Assembly: GCA_963705325.1 (NCBI GenBank)
Contig: OY970069.1
Location: 5,580,001-5,644,000 of the forward strand
From: DATARH01 sp963705325
GTDB lineage: Bacteria; Pseudomonadota; Alphaproteobacteria; ATCC43930; CGMCC-115725
Direction of reading: 5' to 3'
DNA: 64,000 nt
Below are positions 16,288 through 25,096 of this stretch, piece by piece. The notes beneath the pieces are model-generated. The model had not been told where the DNA came from. It searched no databases and was given only the letters and a program-made list of their open reading frames with translations. Positions within the stretch are counted from its first letter, which is position 1. Every line of letters begins with the position of its first letter. Made by a program: the position numbers and the translations under genes.

Positions 16288-18182
16288 TTCGCCGCCGCCA
16301 CCGGCTCGCCCCGGGTCTCGACCGGCATCGCCGTCGCCTCGACGTAGTGGTTCGGCCGCACCTCGATGAGGCGCGGCGGGTTGTCCGGATGCCGGCGGAA
16401 CGGCTCGGGCCACGCCCCCGGATCCGACGCCTTGTCTTCCATCAGCTGATGGAAGTCCAGCCGGTGCGCGAGATCGGGCGCCGGCACCGCGGCAAGCAGC
16501 GCCTGGGTGTAGGGGTGCACCGGATCGCGGAACAGCACGCCGCGGCCGGCGATCTCGACAATGCGCCCGGCGCACATCACCGCGACGCGGTCGGCGATGT
16601 AATCGACCACGGCGAGGTTGTGCGAGATGAAGAGATAGGTGAGGCCGAGCTTCTCCTTGAGGTCGATCAGCAGGTTCAACACCTGCGCCTGGATCGAGAC
16701 GTCGAGCGCCGAAACCGGCTCGTCGCAAATCACCAGATCGGGCCGCAGCGCCAGCGCCCGCGCAATGCCGATGCGCTGGCGTTGGCCGCCGGAAAAGCTG
16801 TGCGGATAGCGCCTGATGTGACGCACGTCGAGCCCGACGAGATTGGCCAGCTCGGCGACGATCTCCCGCCGCTCGGCGGCGTTGCCGATGCCGTGAATGA
16901 CCAGTGGCTCGCCGATGATATCGGCGACGGTCATGCGCGGATTGAGCGAACCGAACGGATCCTGGAAGATGAACTGGACCTTGCGGCGAAACTGCTTAAG
17001 CGCGTCGCCCTCGAGCGCCAGCACGTCGCTCGGCGTGCCGTGGTCGTTGAAGGTGACGCTGCCGGAATCGGGGTTGACGGCGCGCAGCAGCATTTTCGAC
17101 AGAGTGGTCTTGCCGCAGCCGCTCTCGCCGACCAAACCGAGACATTCGCCCCGCGCGATGGTGAGGCTGACGCCGTCGACCGCGACCACCTTACCGACCG
17201 GCGAACTGCCGAAAATGCCCGAGCGGCGCAGCCCGAAACTCTTGCGCAGATCGACGCACTCGAGCAGCGGCGCCTTGCCGTCCGGCTTCGCTTCCTTGGC
17301 GGCCATCAGGTAGGGCGCGTCACCGGGCGGGATCTCGCGGATCGGGACGAGACGCTCGCCGGGCTTCATGTCAAAGCGCGGCACCGCACGAAGCAGAGCC
17401 TGAAGATACGGGTGGGTGGCGCGGCGGAAAATGTCGTCGAGCGTGCCCGACTCCATCACCTCGCCGTGGTACATCACGACGATTTCTTCGGCGATGTTGG
17501 CGACGACCCCGAGGTCGTGGGTGATCAGCAGCACCGCCATGTCGAGCTCAGCCTGGAGCTCGACGATGAGCTTCAGGATCTGCGCCTGGATGGTGACGTC
17601 GAGCGCGGTGGTCGGCTCGTCGAGGATGACGAGCGAGGGTCGGCAGACCAGCGCCATCGCGATCATCCCGCGCTGGCGCAAGCCCCCGGACAGCTCAAAC
17701 GGGTAGCTGCGCCAGGCGCGCGCCGGGTCGGGGAAACCGACATGGCGCAGCATCTCGACGGTGAGCTCCTTAACCTCCACGGCGCTGCATTCGCGGTGCA
17801 GCCTCAACGCCTCGCTGACCTGATCGCCCAAGGTGTGCAGCGGCGACAGAGAGCTCATCGGCTCCTGGAAGACGATCGAGATGCTGCCGCCGCGCAGCGA
17901 GCGCATCTGCGGCCCGTCGGCGGCGAGCCTGGCGAGGTCGACCGGCCCAGCGTCGCTTCGCGGATCGTCGAACAGGATCTCGCCGCTGGCGATCGAGCCG
18001 TTGCGCGGCAAGATGCGCAGGAGCGCTTGGCTGACCGCCGACTTGCCCGATCCCGATTCGCCAACGAGCGCAACCGTCGAGGCCTGGCGCAGCCGAAACG
18101 ACACGTTCTTCACCGCGTCAATGTGCCCACCCGGCGTCGCGAAGCGGACCGAAAGGTTCTTGACCTGCAGCAAATCGCTCAT
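16284..18182 (-). CDS. Fused dual-domain ABC ATPase, OppD-OppF (YejF-like)
   Basis: A 632-aa protein with two complete nucleotide-binding domains. Domain 1: Walker A GESGSGKS (41-48), signature LSGGLRQRG (last Gln replaced by Leu), Walker B LVILDEPTTALD. Domain 2: Walker A GESGCGKT, signature FSGGQRQRIGIARAL, Walker B LVICDEPVSALD. The C-terminal parts carry the oligopeptide-type extension (VHPYTQALLAAVPAPD). It powers the two permeases downstream. Coupled by four-base overlaps both to the membrane-protein gene before it and to the binding-protein gene after it. Confidence 0.93.
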   Translation of the reverse strand: MSDLLQVKNLSVRFATPGGHIDAVKNVSFRLRQASTVALVGESGSGKSAVSQALLRILPRNGSIASGEILFDDPRSDAGPVDLARLAADGPQMRSLRGGSISIVFQEPMSSLSPLHTLGDQVSEALRLHRECSAVEVKELTVEMLRHVGFPDPARAWRSYPFELSGGLRQRGMIAMALVCRPSLVILDEPTTALDVTIQAQILKLIVELQAELDMAVLLITHDLGVVANIAEEIVVMYHGEVMESGTLDDIFRRATHPYLQALLRAVPRFDMKPGERLVPIREIPPGDAPYLMAAKEAKPDGKAPLLECVDLRKSFGLRRSGIFGSSPVGKVVAVDGVSLTIARGECLGLVGESGCGKTTLSKMLLRAVNPDSGSVTFNDHGTPSDVLALEGDALKQFRRKVQFIFQDPFGSLNPRMTVADIIGEPLVIHGIGNAAERREIVAELANLVGLDVRHIRRYPHSFSGGQRQRIGIARALALRPDLVICDEPVSALDVSIQAQVLNLLIDLKEKLGLTYLFISHNLAVVDYIADRVAVMCAGRIVEIAGRGVLFRDPVHPYTQALLAAVPAPDLAHRLDFHQLMEDKASDPGAWPEPFRRHPDNPPRLIEVRPNHYVEATAMPVETRGEPVAAAK

Positions 18183-18727
18183 TGCATGGGCGTCCCGCGC
18201 TCCGGCAGGCGAATGCCGAGCGCGCTGAGATTGGCGGCGGTTGCATCGCTTAGCTGGAGATCACGTTCGGCGGCGGCAGCGGTAGCAAAACGCACCAGCC
18301 GATCGAACCCCTCGAGCCGGCTGTCCAGCGACAGCCGCGCCCGCCCGGCGCCAAGCTGCAGCTGCATCCAGCCGCTCTTGCGATCACGCCGGGTCGAATA
18401 ATAGCCAAGCTTCAGGCGATCGAGCGCCGCCCAATCGATCTGGGTGCGCTTGAGGCCGAAAGCGCGTACCCCGACCTCGTTGACCTCGATCCTGGTGCCG
18501 TGGCGCATCGCCGTGCGGATCGCAAAGGCACCGAAGATCGCCGCGAACCCGCCGATCACCACCGCCGTGACGCTGTTGATCGAGACCGTCGCGAGGATCG
18601 CGGCGCTCGGCACCAAGCCCGCGCCGGCGCGCAGATAATCGCCAAGCATCGCCGAGGCCGGATACGCAAAGTAACCGGTTCCCGAGCGATCGGTCTGCGC
18701 GTCACCCATCGTGTCGAGCTGGGTCAT
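18179..18727 (-). CDS. Two-helix membrane protein with PH-like C-terminal domain
   Basis: A 182-aa protein with two adjacent membrane helices (about residues 30-75: AGLVPSAAILATVSI and AVVIGGFAAIFGAFAI). A cytoplasmic domain follows with RIEVNEVGVRAFGLKRTQIDWAALDRLKLGYY and LQLGAGRARLSLDSRLEGFDRLV, a strand pattern like bacterial PH domains. No named family is certain. It is locked into the operon by four-base overlaps on both sides, between the deacetylase-like gene and the ABC ATPase, so a role linked to that system is inferred. Confidence 0.65.
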   Translation of the reverse strand: MTQLDTMGDAQTDRSGTGYFAYPASAMLGDYLRAGAGLVPSAAILATVSINSVTAVVIGGFAAIFGAFAIRTAMRHGTRIEVNEVGVRAFGLKRTQIDWAALDRLKLGYYSTRRDRKSGWMQLQLGAGRARLSLDSRLEGFDRLVRFATAAAAERDLQLSDATAANLSALGIRLPERGTPMQ

Positions 18728-19503
18728 CGCGGCGCCAACAGCTCGTGCCCGCCAAGCCAGCGCGCCCCTGGATGCCAGGCCACCATCTCGCCGAGCCGGC
18801 CGAGGAAATCTTCGGTAGCGGCATCCATGACGAGGTGATGGGTAAGGATTCCGATCGCGCCGCCGTCCCAGTCTTCCCGCCGCCGGCGCAGTTCAGCGAG
18901 GAGCCGGGCGAGCGCCAGGCCGTCGCCGACAAAGCCGCAATCGCCGTGCCAGTCGGTGACGTCAAGCTGGACGTCGATCGCCACAATACCCTCCGGTAGC
19001 GGAACCTTGCGCGGCGCCTGTTGCGAGATCGCGATCAATCCAGCCTCCGCCAGTAATGGCAGGAAGCGGTCGGCGAAGCGGTTCCACGGCGGCACGAACA
19101 CCGGCAGCGCGCGGGCGCCGAACAGCGCGCGAAGCTGCTTCCGCCCCTCGTCGAGCTCGTCGGCGACATCGACCGGATGGCGCTCGGCCGGATACTCGCT
19201 CTTCTTGCCGGACGTCGCGCGATTGGCGTGACACCAGCCGTGATGGAGCACCGCGACTTGCGGAAAGGGATCGAGCGCGCGAGCGAGGCTCGCTCGTGCG
19301 TCAGCGGGGATCACAGACAGCGCCAGCGGAACGCCGCCGGCGAGGCGCAGCAGACGATCCAGTTGTGGGGTCGACGCGACGGCGTCGTCATCGCGCCACC
19401 ATAGGCCCGCGCTACGTCCGGCTTCCTCCCAGCGATCCAGCTCTACGGCCAGATCCGGCCATTCGGCTTCAGTCGCCGCTGCGACCCGCGGCAGATATGT
19501 CAT
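18724..19503 (-). CDS. Polysaccharide deacetylase-like protein
   Basis: A 259-aa protein resembling the NodB-homology fold: catalytic-Asp-like WWRDDDAVAS, metal-ligand-like LHHGWCHANR, substrate-groove VFVPPWNRFAD and a late GILTHHLVMD. It lacks a signal peptide, which fits cytoplasmic action on a lipid-linked or soluble sugar. The start at 19503 is chosen by family likeness; an in-frame ATG at 19563, overlapping the end of the previous gene, would add 20 residues. Its stop overlaps the next start by four bases. Confidence 0.75.
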   Translation of the reverse strand: MTYLPRVAAATEAEWPDLAVELDRWEEAGRSAGLWWRDDDAVASTPQLDRLLRLAGGVPLALSVIPADARASLARALDPFPQVAVLHHGWCHANRATSGKKSEYPAERHPVDVADELDEGRKQLRALFGARALPVFVPPWNRFADRFLPLLAEAGLIAISQQAPRKVPLPEGIVAIDVQLDVTDWHGDCGFVGDGLALARLLAELRRRREDWDGGAIGILTHHLVMDAATEDFLGRLGEMVAWHPGARWLGGHELLAPR

Positions 19504-19552
19504 CGACCCATCATACCGCCGGACACGCGGGGGAAAAAGCCTCGGCCCATGC

Positions 19553-20686
19553 TCATGCTCCAATCAATCCCACGATTTCCGCCGCCGAGCGCGCGGCGCC
19601 ACCCATATCGATCGCGAGCGGGACGGCGGGGCCGCTGGCGGCGCGCTCAATCGCCGCGGCGAGACGCGCCGGCGTCAGCTCGCTTTCGCGCACCAGCACG
19701 GCGCCGCCGAGGCGAGCGAGATGCTCGGCGCGGATCAACTGCTCGGTCTCGCGTTCGGCGCTGAACGGCACCAGCACGGCTCGGGCTCTCGCGCCGATAA
19801 TGTCGAGCACCGTGTTGTAGCCGGCTTGGCTGACCGAAACATGACAGTGCCGCAGCAGGGCGGGGAAATCGCCGCGGAAACGTTCGACGACCACGCCGGC
19901 GGGCGCCTCGCGCCGGATCGTCGCGAAGACCGTATCGGTCAGCGTGGCGCCAGCGAGGATGCGCCAAGGACGATCGGCGAGACATCCCTGCCGCCGTGCC
20001 TCCAGCGCCGCCGCCAGCAGCGCCTGCCCCGCGGCGCCGCCGCCGACCGAGACAAGGACCTCGCCCCCCGGCACCGGCCCGTCGAGCGGACAAGCCTGCG
20101 TTGTGACATAGCCGGTATAGACGACACGGTCGGCGATCCGGGCCGCCGGCGGAAACGGTACGCCGAACGGAATGAAGCCGGGATCGCCATGCACCAGCAC
20201 CAGATCGAAATCAGCCCGCACGCGGTCGACAATGTCGCGATGGCGCTCGGGGTCATCGCGCACGGTGGGGAGGTCGCGCACCGAGCAGACGACGCGCGAT
20301 CCGGCCGCCCGCGCCGCGGCGATCAGCGGGTCGAGCTCAAAGCGAAAGGCGCGGCGGGCGAAAGGGTAGCCCTCGATGACGACCGCGTCGGGGCGCGCAT
20401 CGGCGAACGCGGCGAGAAGGCGCTCGCGGCGCGCGGCGCGCAGATCGTCGTCGACTGGGTTTCCGCGCTCATCGACAAGGGCGAAAGTGGCGTCGCGGGC
20501 GCGAATCGGCGGCAGCTGAACCATCTCGATGCCGCGCAGCCCGTCGAGCACCGAGAGCGGCGGGCCACCGTGGACAAACGTCACCGCGACGCCGCGCTCG
20601 CTCAGCGCCTCGGCGATGCGCAGCGAGCGCTGCAGATGGCCGATGCCGAGCAGATACTGGACATGGAACAGCACCCGTCGCGTCAT
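19553..20686 (-). CDS. Glycosyltransferase with MurG-like (GT-B) fold
   Basis: A 377-aa GT-B protein. The N-terminal FHVQYLLGIGHLQRSLRIAEAL is the glycine-loop region of MurG/GT28-like enzymes, and the C-terminal domain has VSVGGGAAGQ, then HVSVSQAGYNTVLDII and VLVPFSAERETEQLIRAEHL, the nucleotide-sugar site. It is a diverged paralogue of the protein at 23781-25010. The ATG overlaps the phosphatase stop by four bases. Donor and acceptor are unknown. Confidence 0.82.
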   Translation of the reverse strand: MTRRVLFHVQYLLGIGHLQRSLRIAEALSERGVAVTFVHGGPPLSVLDGLRGIEMVQLPPIRARDATFALVDERGNPVDDDLRAARRERLLAAFADARPDAVVIEGYPFARRAFRFELDPLIAAARAAGSRVVCSVRDLPTVRDDPERHRDIVDRVRADFDLVLVHGDPGFIPFGVPFPPAARIADRVVYTGYVTTQACPLDGPVPGGEVLVSVGGGAAGQALLAAALEARRQGCLADRPWRILAGATLTDTVFATIRREAPAGVVVERFRGDFPALLRHCHVSVSQAGYNTVLDIIGARARAVLVPFSAERETEQLIRAEHLARLGGAVLVRESELTPARLAAAIERAASGPAVPLAIDMGGAARSAAEIVGLIGA

Positions 20687-21273
20687 TTGGGTTGCTTTTC
20701 CAGCAGGATGTTGAGCCGCTCGACCGCCGGACGTCCGCCGCGCTCTACAGTGAAGAGGTGCGCGGCCGACCACGACAGTTTGTGCGGCGGTTTGCCAAGC
20801 ATGTCCCAGCCGGTGGCCAACGCGTAGATCGCCCGAATCACGCCCTTGTGGGTGATCGCGACTGTGTCGCGGTCCGTGGCCGCGATCTCGGCGAGGAGCG
20901 GCTTGACGCGCTGCTGAACGTCGCGCGGGCTTTCGCCGCCGGGCGGGCGGAAATCGAGCCCCTTGGCCTCCTCCGCCGCCATCGCGGCGCCGAGATCGGC
21001 GCGCAGCTCGGCGAGCCGACGGCCCTCCCACTTGCCCCAATCCATCTCGACGAGGCGCGGCTCGACCTGCATCGGCTCCATGCCGAGCCGGCGCGCGGTG
21101 GTCTTGCAGCGTTCGAGCGGACTGGTCAGGCAGCGAAAGCCGAGAAAGCCGAAAGGCAGCTCCCAGGGGGTGGTCAGGTCGCTGCGCAGCGCCGGCACGT
21201 CGATGCGTCCCTGCAGCAGCCCCTCCTCGTTCCAGAGGGTGGGCATGTGGCGAATGAGGACGAGCAGGATCAC
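20683..21273 (-). CDS. Histidine phosphatase family protein
   Basis: A 196-aa phosphoglycerate-mutase-like phosphatase. The catalytic region reads LIRHMPTLWNEEGLLQGR, with His9 as nucleophile and Met replacing the usual Gly/Ala after RH. Also present are SPLERCKTTARRL, the acid in EMDWGKWEG and the second His in AITHKGVIRAI. Lying between glycosyltransferase genes with four-base overlaps on both sides, it probably removes phosphate from a sugar intermediate rather than acting in glycolysis. Confidence 0.83.
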   Translation of the reverse strand: MILLVLIRHMPTLWNEEGLLQGRIDVPALRSDLTTPWELPFGFLGFRCLTSPLERCKTTARRLGMEPMQVEPRLVEMDWGKWEGRRLAELRADLGAAMAAEEAKGLDFRPPGGESPRDVQQRVKPLLAEIAATDRDTVAITHKGVIRAIYALATGWDMLGKPPHKLSWSAAHLFTVERGGRPAVERLNILLEKQPK

Positions 21274-22373
21274 GCGGCGTGGATCCGGCGCAACCCTGCG
21301 ATCAGAGCGGAGAGCCGACCGGCGGCCGGCGCGATGTCATGCTCGCGCCCCACCTTGTCGCGCGCCGCGGCGCCCAGAGCGGCGCGGTCGGCGGGGTCGT
21401 CGAGCAGGCGCCGCACCGCGGCAGCGAATGCGGCGGCGTCGCCGGGCGGGACAAGCAGACCGGTTTCGCCGTCGGCGACAACCGCGCCAACCCCGCCACT
21501 CTTGCCGGCGACGACGGCAAGGCCGCTGGCTTGAGCCTCGAGCAGCGCCATGCCGAAGGCCTCGTTGATCGCCGGCCAGACGAAGAGGTCGGCGGCGGCG
21601 AGCCGCGCCGCCACCGTCGTTTCGTCTGCCTCGCCGACAAAGCGGACCCGCGACCCCAACGGCGCCAGCGCGGCCTCGACCTCGGCGCGAGCCGGGCCGT
21701 CGCCAATGACTTCGAGCGTCCAATCGAGATCGAGGAGCCTCGTTAGCGCGGAGCCCAGCAGGCGATATGAGGCGAGTTTGTCGCCGGGCCGCATCATCGC
21801 CACGGTGACAAGACGCGACGCGGCGCCCGAAGCATGGGTCGCCGAGCGATAGAGGCTCGCATCGAGAAACGGCGGCAGCTCCGCCCAGGCGCCCGGCGCA
21901 ACGAACGGCACCACACCCTCGCGATCGGTTGGGTTGAGGCCGACGACGAGACTGGCCTGTCGTAGGGTTTCGACCACCGCACGGTGCCCGGCGGCCCATG
22001 GTCCGTCAGCACGCTTCATCGCCACGGAAGCCTCGGCAACGACATAGGGAATGCCGAGCGCCTGCGCCACGGCGGGGCCGAGCCAGTCGGGCGCCTTGTA
22101 ATAGAGGTGATAGGTGAACCACAGCTCGGGTGCCGTATCGGGCCGAGCGCGCCAACGGGCGATCAGCCGCGCGGCGGCCTGGCGCCCATGCGCCGCGAGC
22201 TTTTTCTGGCGAAAGGCCCGACCGACAGGGTCGAAGCTGCGCAAACGGCTGGCTATGAAAGGGTCGTGCCCGGCAAGGCGCAACGCGGCGAACAACAGCC
22301 GCGCGATACGGCGATCGCCCGAAGGAACCTCGTGGTCGAGCGGCTTTAGCGGCGCGTAGAACGCGATACGCAT
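21270..22373 (-). CDS. Family 4 glycosyltransferase
   Basis: A 367-aa GT-B retaining glycosyltransferase. The C-terminal domain shows VTVAMMRPGDKLASYRLL, the EX7E-type region AINEAFGMALLEAQASGLAVVAG, and GETGLLVPPGDAAAFAAAVRRLLDDP. The N-terminal acceptor domain opens IAFYAPLKPLDHEVPSGDRRIARLL. It follows the GT4 at 22510 across a 136-base spacer that holds a palindromic repeat, and overlaps the phosphatase gene by four bases. Confidence 0.88.
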   Translation of the reverse strand: MRIAFYAPLKPLDHEVPSGDRRIARLLFAALRLAGHDPFIASRLRSFDPVGRAFRQKKLAAHGRQAAARLIARWRARPDTAPELWFTYHLYYKAPDWLGPAVAQALGIPYVVAEASVAMKRADGPWAAGHRAVVETLRQASLVVGLNPTDREGVVPFVAPGAWAELPPFLDASLYRSATHASGAASRLVTVAMMRPGDKLASYRLLGSALTRLLDLDWTLEVIGDGPARAEVEAALAPLGSRVRFVGEADETTVAARLAAADLFVWPAINEAFGMALLEAQASGLAVVAGKSGGVGAVVADGETGLLVPPGDAAAFAAAVRRLLDDPADRAALGAAARDKVGREHDIAPAAGRLSALIAGLRRIHAA

Positions 22374-22400
22374 CGAGGCCGGAGACTGCTACACATTCGC

Positions 22401-22485
22401 CTCCCCCGGGGCTGGCCCGGGGGCCCACGTCTTTCTTCCCTGATTCCGAAGCAAAAAGACGTGGATAGCCGGGTCAGGCCCGGCC
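22401..22485. repeat. Palindromic hairpin repeat inside the glycan operon
   Basis: CCACGTCTTT (22425-22434) pairs with AAAGACGTGG (22455-22464) across a 20-base loop, flanked by GC-rich half-palindromes (CCCGGGG and GCCGGGTCAGGCCCGGC). It resembles dispersed repeat elements of this class and sits in the only long gap among the glycosyltransferase genes. It may attenuate or stabilise the message; it has no U-tract of a classical terminator. Confidence 0.55.
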
Positions 22486-22509
22486 GAGTCAAAATCAGAA
22501 GATCGGCTC

Positions 22510-23784
22510 CTAGGACGCATCGATCAGTTCGTGCACCGGCGCTGTGCTCGGCGCAGGCTCGGGCTCGACGAGACCGAAGCGCTGCGCGAGCGCCTCGATC
22601 GCGACACCCGCGTCGAACTCGCGGCGAACCCGTTGCTCCCCAGCGGCACCGAGGCGCGCGCACAGCGCCGGGTCGGCGATCAGCCGGCCGAGCGCGGCGG
22701 CGAGCGCGGCTGGATCGCCGGGCGCGACGAGCAGCCCGGTCTCCTCGTCCTCGATCAGTTCGGGGATGCCGGCGACGTCAGTCGCGACACAGGCGAGGCC
22801 TTGGCTCTGCGCCTCCATCAGCACGTTGGGGAGGCCGTCGCGGTCGCCGTCGGGCGCGATTTTCGAGGCCAGGACGAAGATATCGGCCTCCCGGTAGGCC
22901 GCAAGCACATCGGGTTGGGGGCGCGCGCCGCGCCATTCGATGCGGTGGGCGAGGCCGAGTCTCGCGGCGTGCGCCTTTAGCTCCTTTGACAGCGCGCCGC
23001 CGCCGACGTGGACGAAACGCCAGTCAAGCGTTTGCGGCAGCAGCGCCAGCGCGGCGAGCAGATCGTCGTAGCCCTTTTTGGCGACCGCGCGGCCGACCGA
23101 GAGGATGGTGACCGGGCCGCCGGATCGCTCGGGCCTCGGCGGAGCCGACGGGAATGCGTCGAGGTCGAGGCCGTGATAGCAAAGCGCGACGCGGCACGGA
23201 TCCGGCGCCAGCGCAGCAAGATGCGCATGGCCAGTCTCGGCGCACGTGACCGTCCAGGAGGCGTCCGCGAGCTTTTCCCGCTTCTCCCAGTCGGGGGTGG
23301 TCCAGATGTCCTTGGCATGCGCCGAGACGCTCCATTCTAGGCCGCGCATCATCGCCGCGTAGCGCGTCACCGAGGCCGGAGTATGAATGAAATGCGCGTG
23401 CAGGCGGCCAATATCGGTGGGCAGTTCGGCGGCCAGCACCATCGCCTGGCCGAAACGGCGGATACGGTTCGGCGTCTTGTCGCGCCAGAGGTCGGCGAGC
23501 CAGGCACGCCGCGCCGCCTTGTAGCCCGCCAGACGCCGCGCCTCGCGCCAAGCGCGCCACACCCGCAACGGCTCCTGATAGAGATACTCGGGAAGGTAGA
23601 TTCGTTCAGCCGCGATCCGGCGATGCACCGGGTGGATCGTCTTGTCGGTCGGGTGGCGCAGTGAGACGATCAAGATGTCGAGACCGCGCTGCTCCAGCGC
23701 CAGAATCTCCTGCGCGATAAAGGTTTCCGATAGGCGGGGATAACCCTTCAGAACGAAGGCGACCCGGCCGGAGTTTCCGCTCAT
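22510..23784 (-). CDS. Family 4 glycosyltransferase (colanic-acid type)
   Basis: A 424-aa GT-B enzyme. The opening RVAFVLKGYPRLSETFIAQEI is typical of WcaL/AmsK-like exopolysaccharide transferases. The C-terminal half has TILSVGRAVAKKGYDDLL, DIFVLASKIAPDGDRDGLP and NVLMEAQSQGLACVATDVAG (the EX7E-type motif). ATG 23784 overlaps the stop of the upstream glycosyltransferase by four bases. Likely adds a sugar to a surface glycan. Confidence 0.9.
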   Translation of the reverse strand: MSGNSGRVAFVLKGYPRLSETFIAQEILALEQRGLDILIVSLRHPTDKTIHPVHRRIAAERIYLPEYLYQEPLRVWRAWREARRLAGYKAARRAWLADLWRDKTPNRIRRFGQAMVLAAELPTDIGRLHAHFIHTPASVTRYAAMMRGLEWSVSAHAKDIWTTPDWEKREKLADASWTVTCAETGHAHLAALAPDPCRVALCYHGLDLDAFPSAPPRPERSGGPVTILSVGRAVAKKGYDDLLAALALLPQTLDWRFVHVGGGALSKELKAHAARLGLAHRIEWRGARPQPDVLAAYREADIFVLASKIAPDGDRDGLPNVLMEAQSQGLACVATDVAGIPELIEDEETGLLVAPGDPAALAAALGRLIADPALCARLGAAGEQRVRREFDAGVAIEALAQRFGLVEPEPAPSTAPVHELIDAS

Positions 23785-25010
23785 GCGTTGCGCCGCAGCC
23801 GGCTGTCGAAGCGGGCGTGGCGGCCGCGAGCGAGCCACTTACGCGCCAGCTTGTTGACGTTGGGCATGCCGTCGAGCAGGCCCGGCACCACCACAGCGGA
23901 AGGCGGCGCCTGCTGGGTCAATTGCAGCAACGCAGCGGCCATCCGCACCGGATCGCGGGCATTCTCGTCGGACAGCATGGCGGCGAGACCCAGTTCGGAT
24001 GCGCGCCGCGCCCGGATGTACTGTTCGAGGCGCGGCACGGTGCGTGGCACGATCAGGGCCGGCTTGTCGAACGACAAAATCTCGCAGAACGTGTTGTAGC
24101 CTCCCATCGCGACGACGCCTTTGGCGCGGGCCATCAAGGCCTCGAGGCGCGCGTCGAAAGTGATGGTACGCACCTTGGAAAGACGCGCAGCCCGGGCGTC
24201 GTAGGCGGTCTGGCGCTCAGGCAGCATGAACGGACCATAGACGATAAGCGCCGGCAGCAGCGGTCCCGGGTCATGCTCGTAAGCCGCAAGCACCCAATCG
24301 ATCATGTCGTCGCCGTCGCCGCCGCCACCAGCCGTCACCAGCAGGAAATCGCCGTCGGCGAGGCCGCGCGTATCGACGCTAGCCGCGGCCGCTTCACCGA
24401 CCTGGCGGCGCAGATAGCCGGTGTAGACCATGCGGCGGCGCACGCTCGCCGGCAGCTCGATGCCCGCGAGCGGATCGCAAATCTGCGGCAAGCCGTAAAC
24501 CCAGAGCTCGTCGTAATACTGGCTCAACGCCGGGACAGCGTTCTTGCGCTCCCACTCGGTTTCGAGCGCGCTGGGATCGTCCATGACATCGCGCAGGCCG
24601 AGCACCATTGGGATGCCGCGCTCGCGCAGCAGGTCGAGGGTCGGCCGCACCTCGCCGCGTAGACCCAACGGCTCCTTGTCGACGATGAAGAGGTCGGGAT
24701 CGAAAATGTCGGCGGTATGATGAATGATCGAGGAGCGCATCGCCAGCGTCTCCTCGATGTCGATATGCAGCGACAACGACACATATTCGCCATTGCGCAG
24801 CTTGATCACGCCGGGAATGCGCACAAAATCAACGCGCGAGCGAAAATCGAAGCTGCCGATAATGGGCGACCCCGATAGGATCAAGACAGAAACGGAAGAG
24901 TCGGCCTCGACGAGCGAATGGGCAATCGCGCGGCAACGGCGCAGATGACCGAGACCGAAGCTGTCGTGGCTGTAGATCAGCACACGCTTGTGGTCGCGCC
25001 GTTGGGGCAT
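23781..25010 (-). CDS. MurG-like glycosyltransferase, first gene of the operon
   Basis: A 409-aa GT-B protein with glycine-rich loop YSHDSFGLGHLRRCRAIAHSL, central LVTAGGGGDGDDMIDW, and donor-site AMGGYNTFCEILSFDKPALIV plus PRLEQYIRARRASELG. The start ATG 25010 is the first Met before the conserved beta strand; longer upstream reading has no family support. It is diverged from the paralogue at 19553. Only 86 bases separate it from the oppositely directed ABC exporter gene, so a shared control region is likely. Confidence 0.84.
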   Translation of the reverse strand: MPQRRDHKRVLIYSHDSFGLGHLRRCRAIAHSLVEADSSVSVLILSGSPIIGSFDFRSRVDFVRIPGVIKLRNGEYVSLSLHIDIEETLAMRSSIIHHTADIFDPDLFIVDKEPLGLRGEVRPTLDLLRERGIPMVLGLRDVMDDPSALETEWERKNAVPALSQYYDELWVYGLPQICDPLAGIELPASVRRRMVYTGYLRRQVGEAAAASVDTRGLADGDFLLVTAGGGGDGDDMIDWVLAAYEHDPGPLLPALIVYGPFMLPERQTAYDARAARLSKVRTITFDARLEALMARAKGVVAMGGYNTFCEILSFDKPALIVPRTVPRLEQYIRARRASELGLAAMLSDENARDPVRMAAALLQLTQQAPPSAVVVPGLLDGMPNVNKLARKWLARGRHARFDSRLRRNA

Positions 25011-25096
25011 GCGGCGCCTCCTTTGCTGTCGACCCAGCGCACTATTACACTGGCGCATAGGTTGTGCGGAATGGCGTTGTTGAAAAGGGTCTGGCG

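Noticed and set aside
16347..18401. Open frame of 684 codons opposite the fused ABC ATPase gene
   Set aside because: Shadow of a high-GC gene; low-complexity Arg/Ala/Gln text, no motif, and the opposite strand carries two complete ATPase domains.
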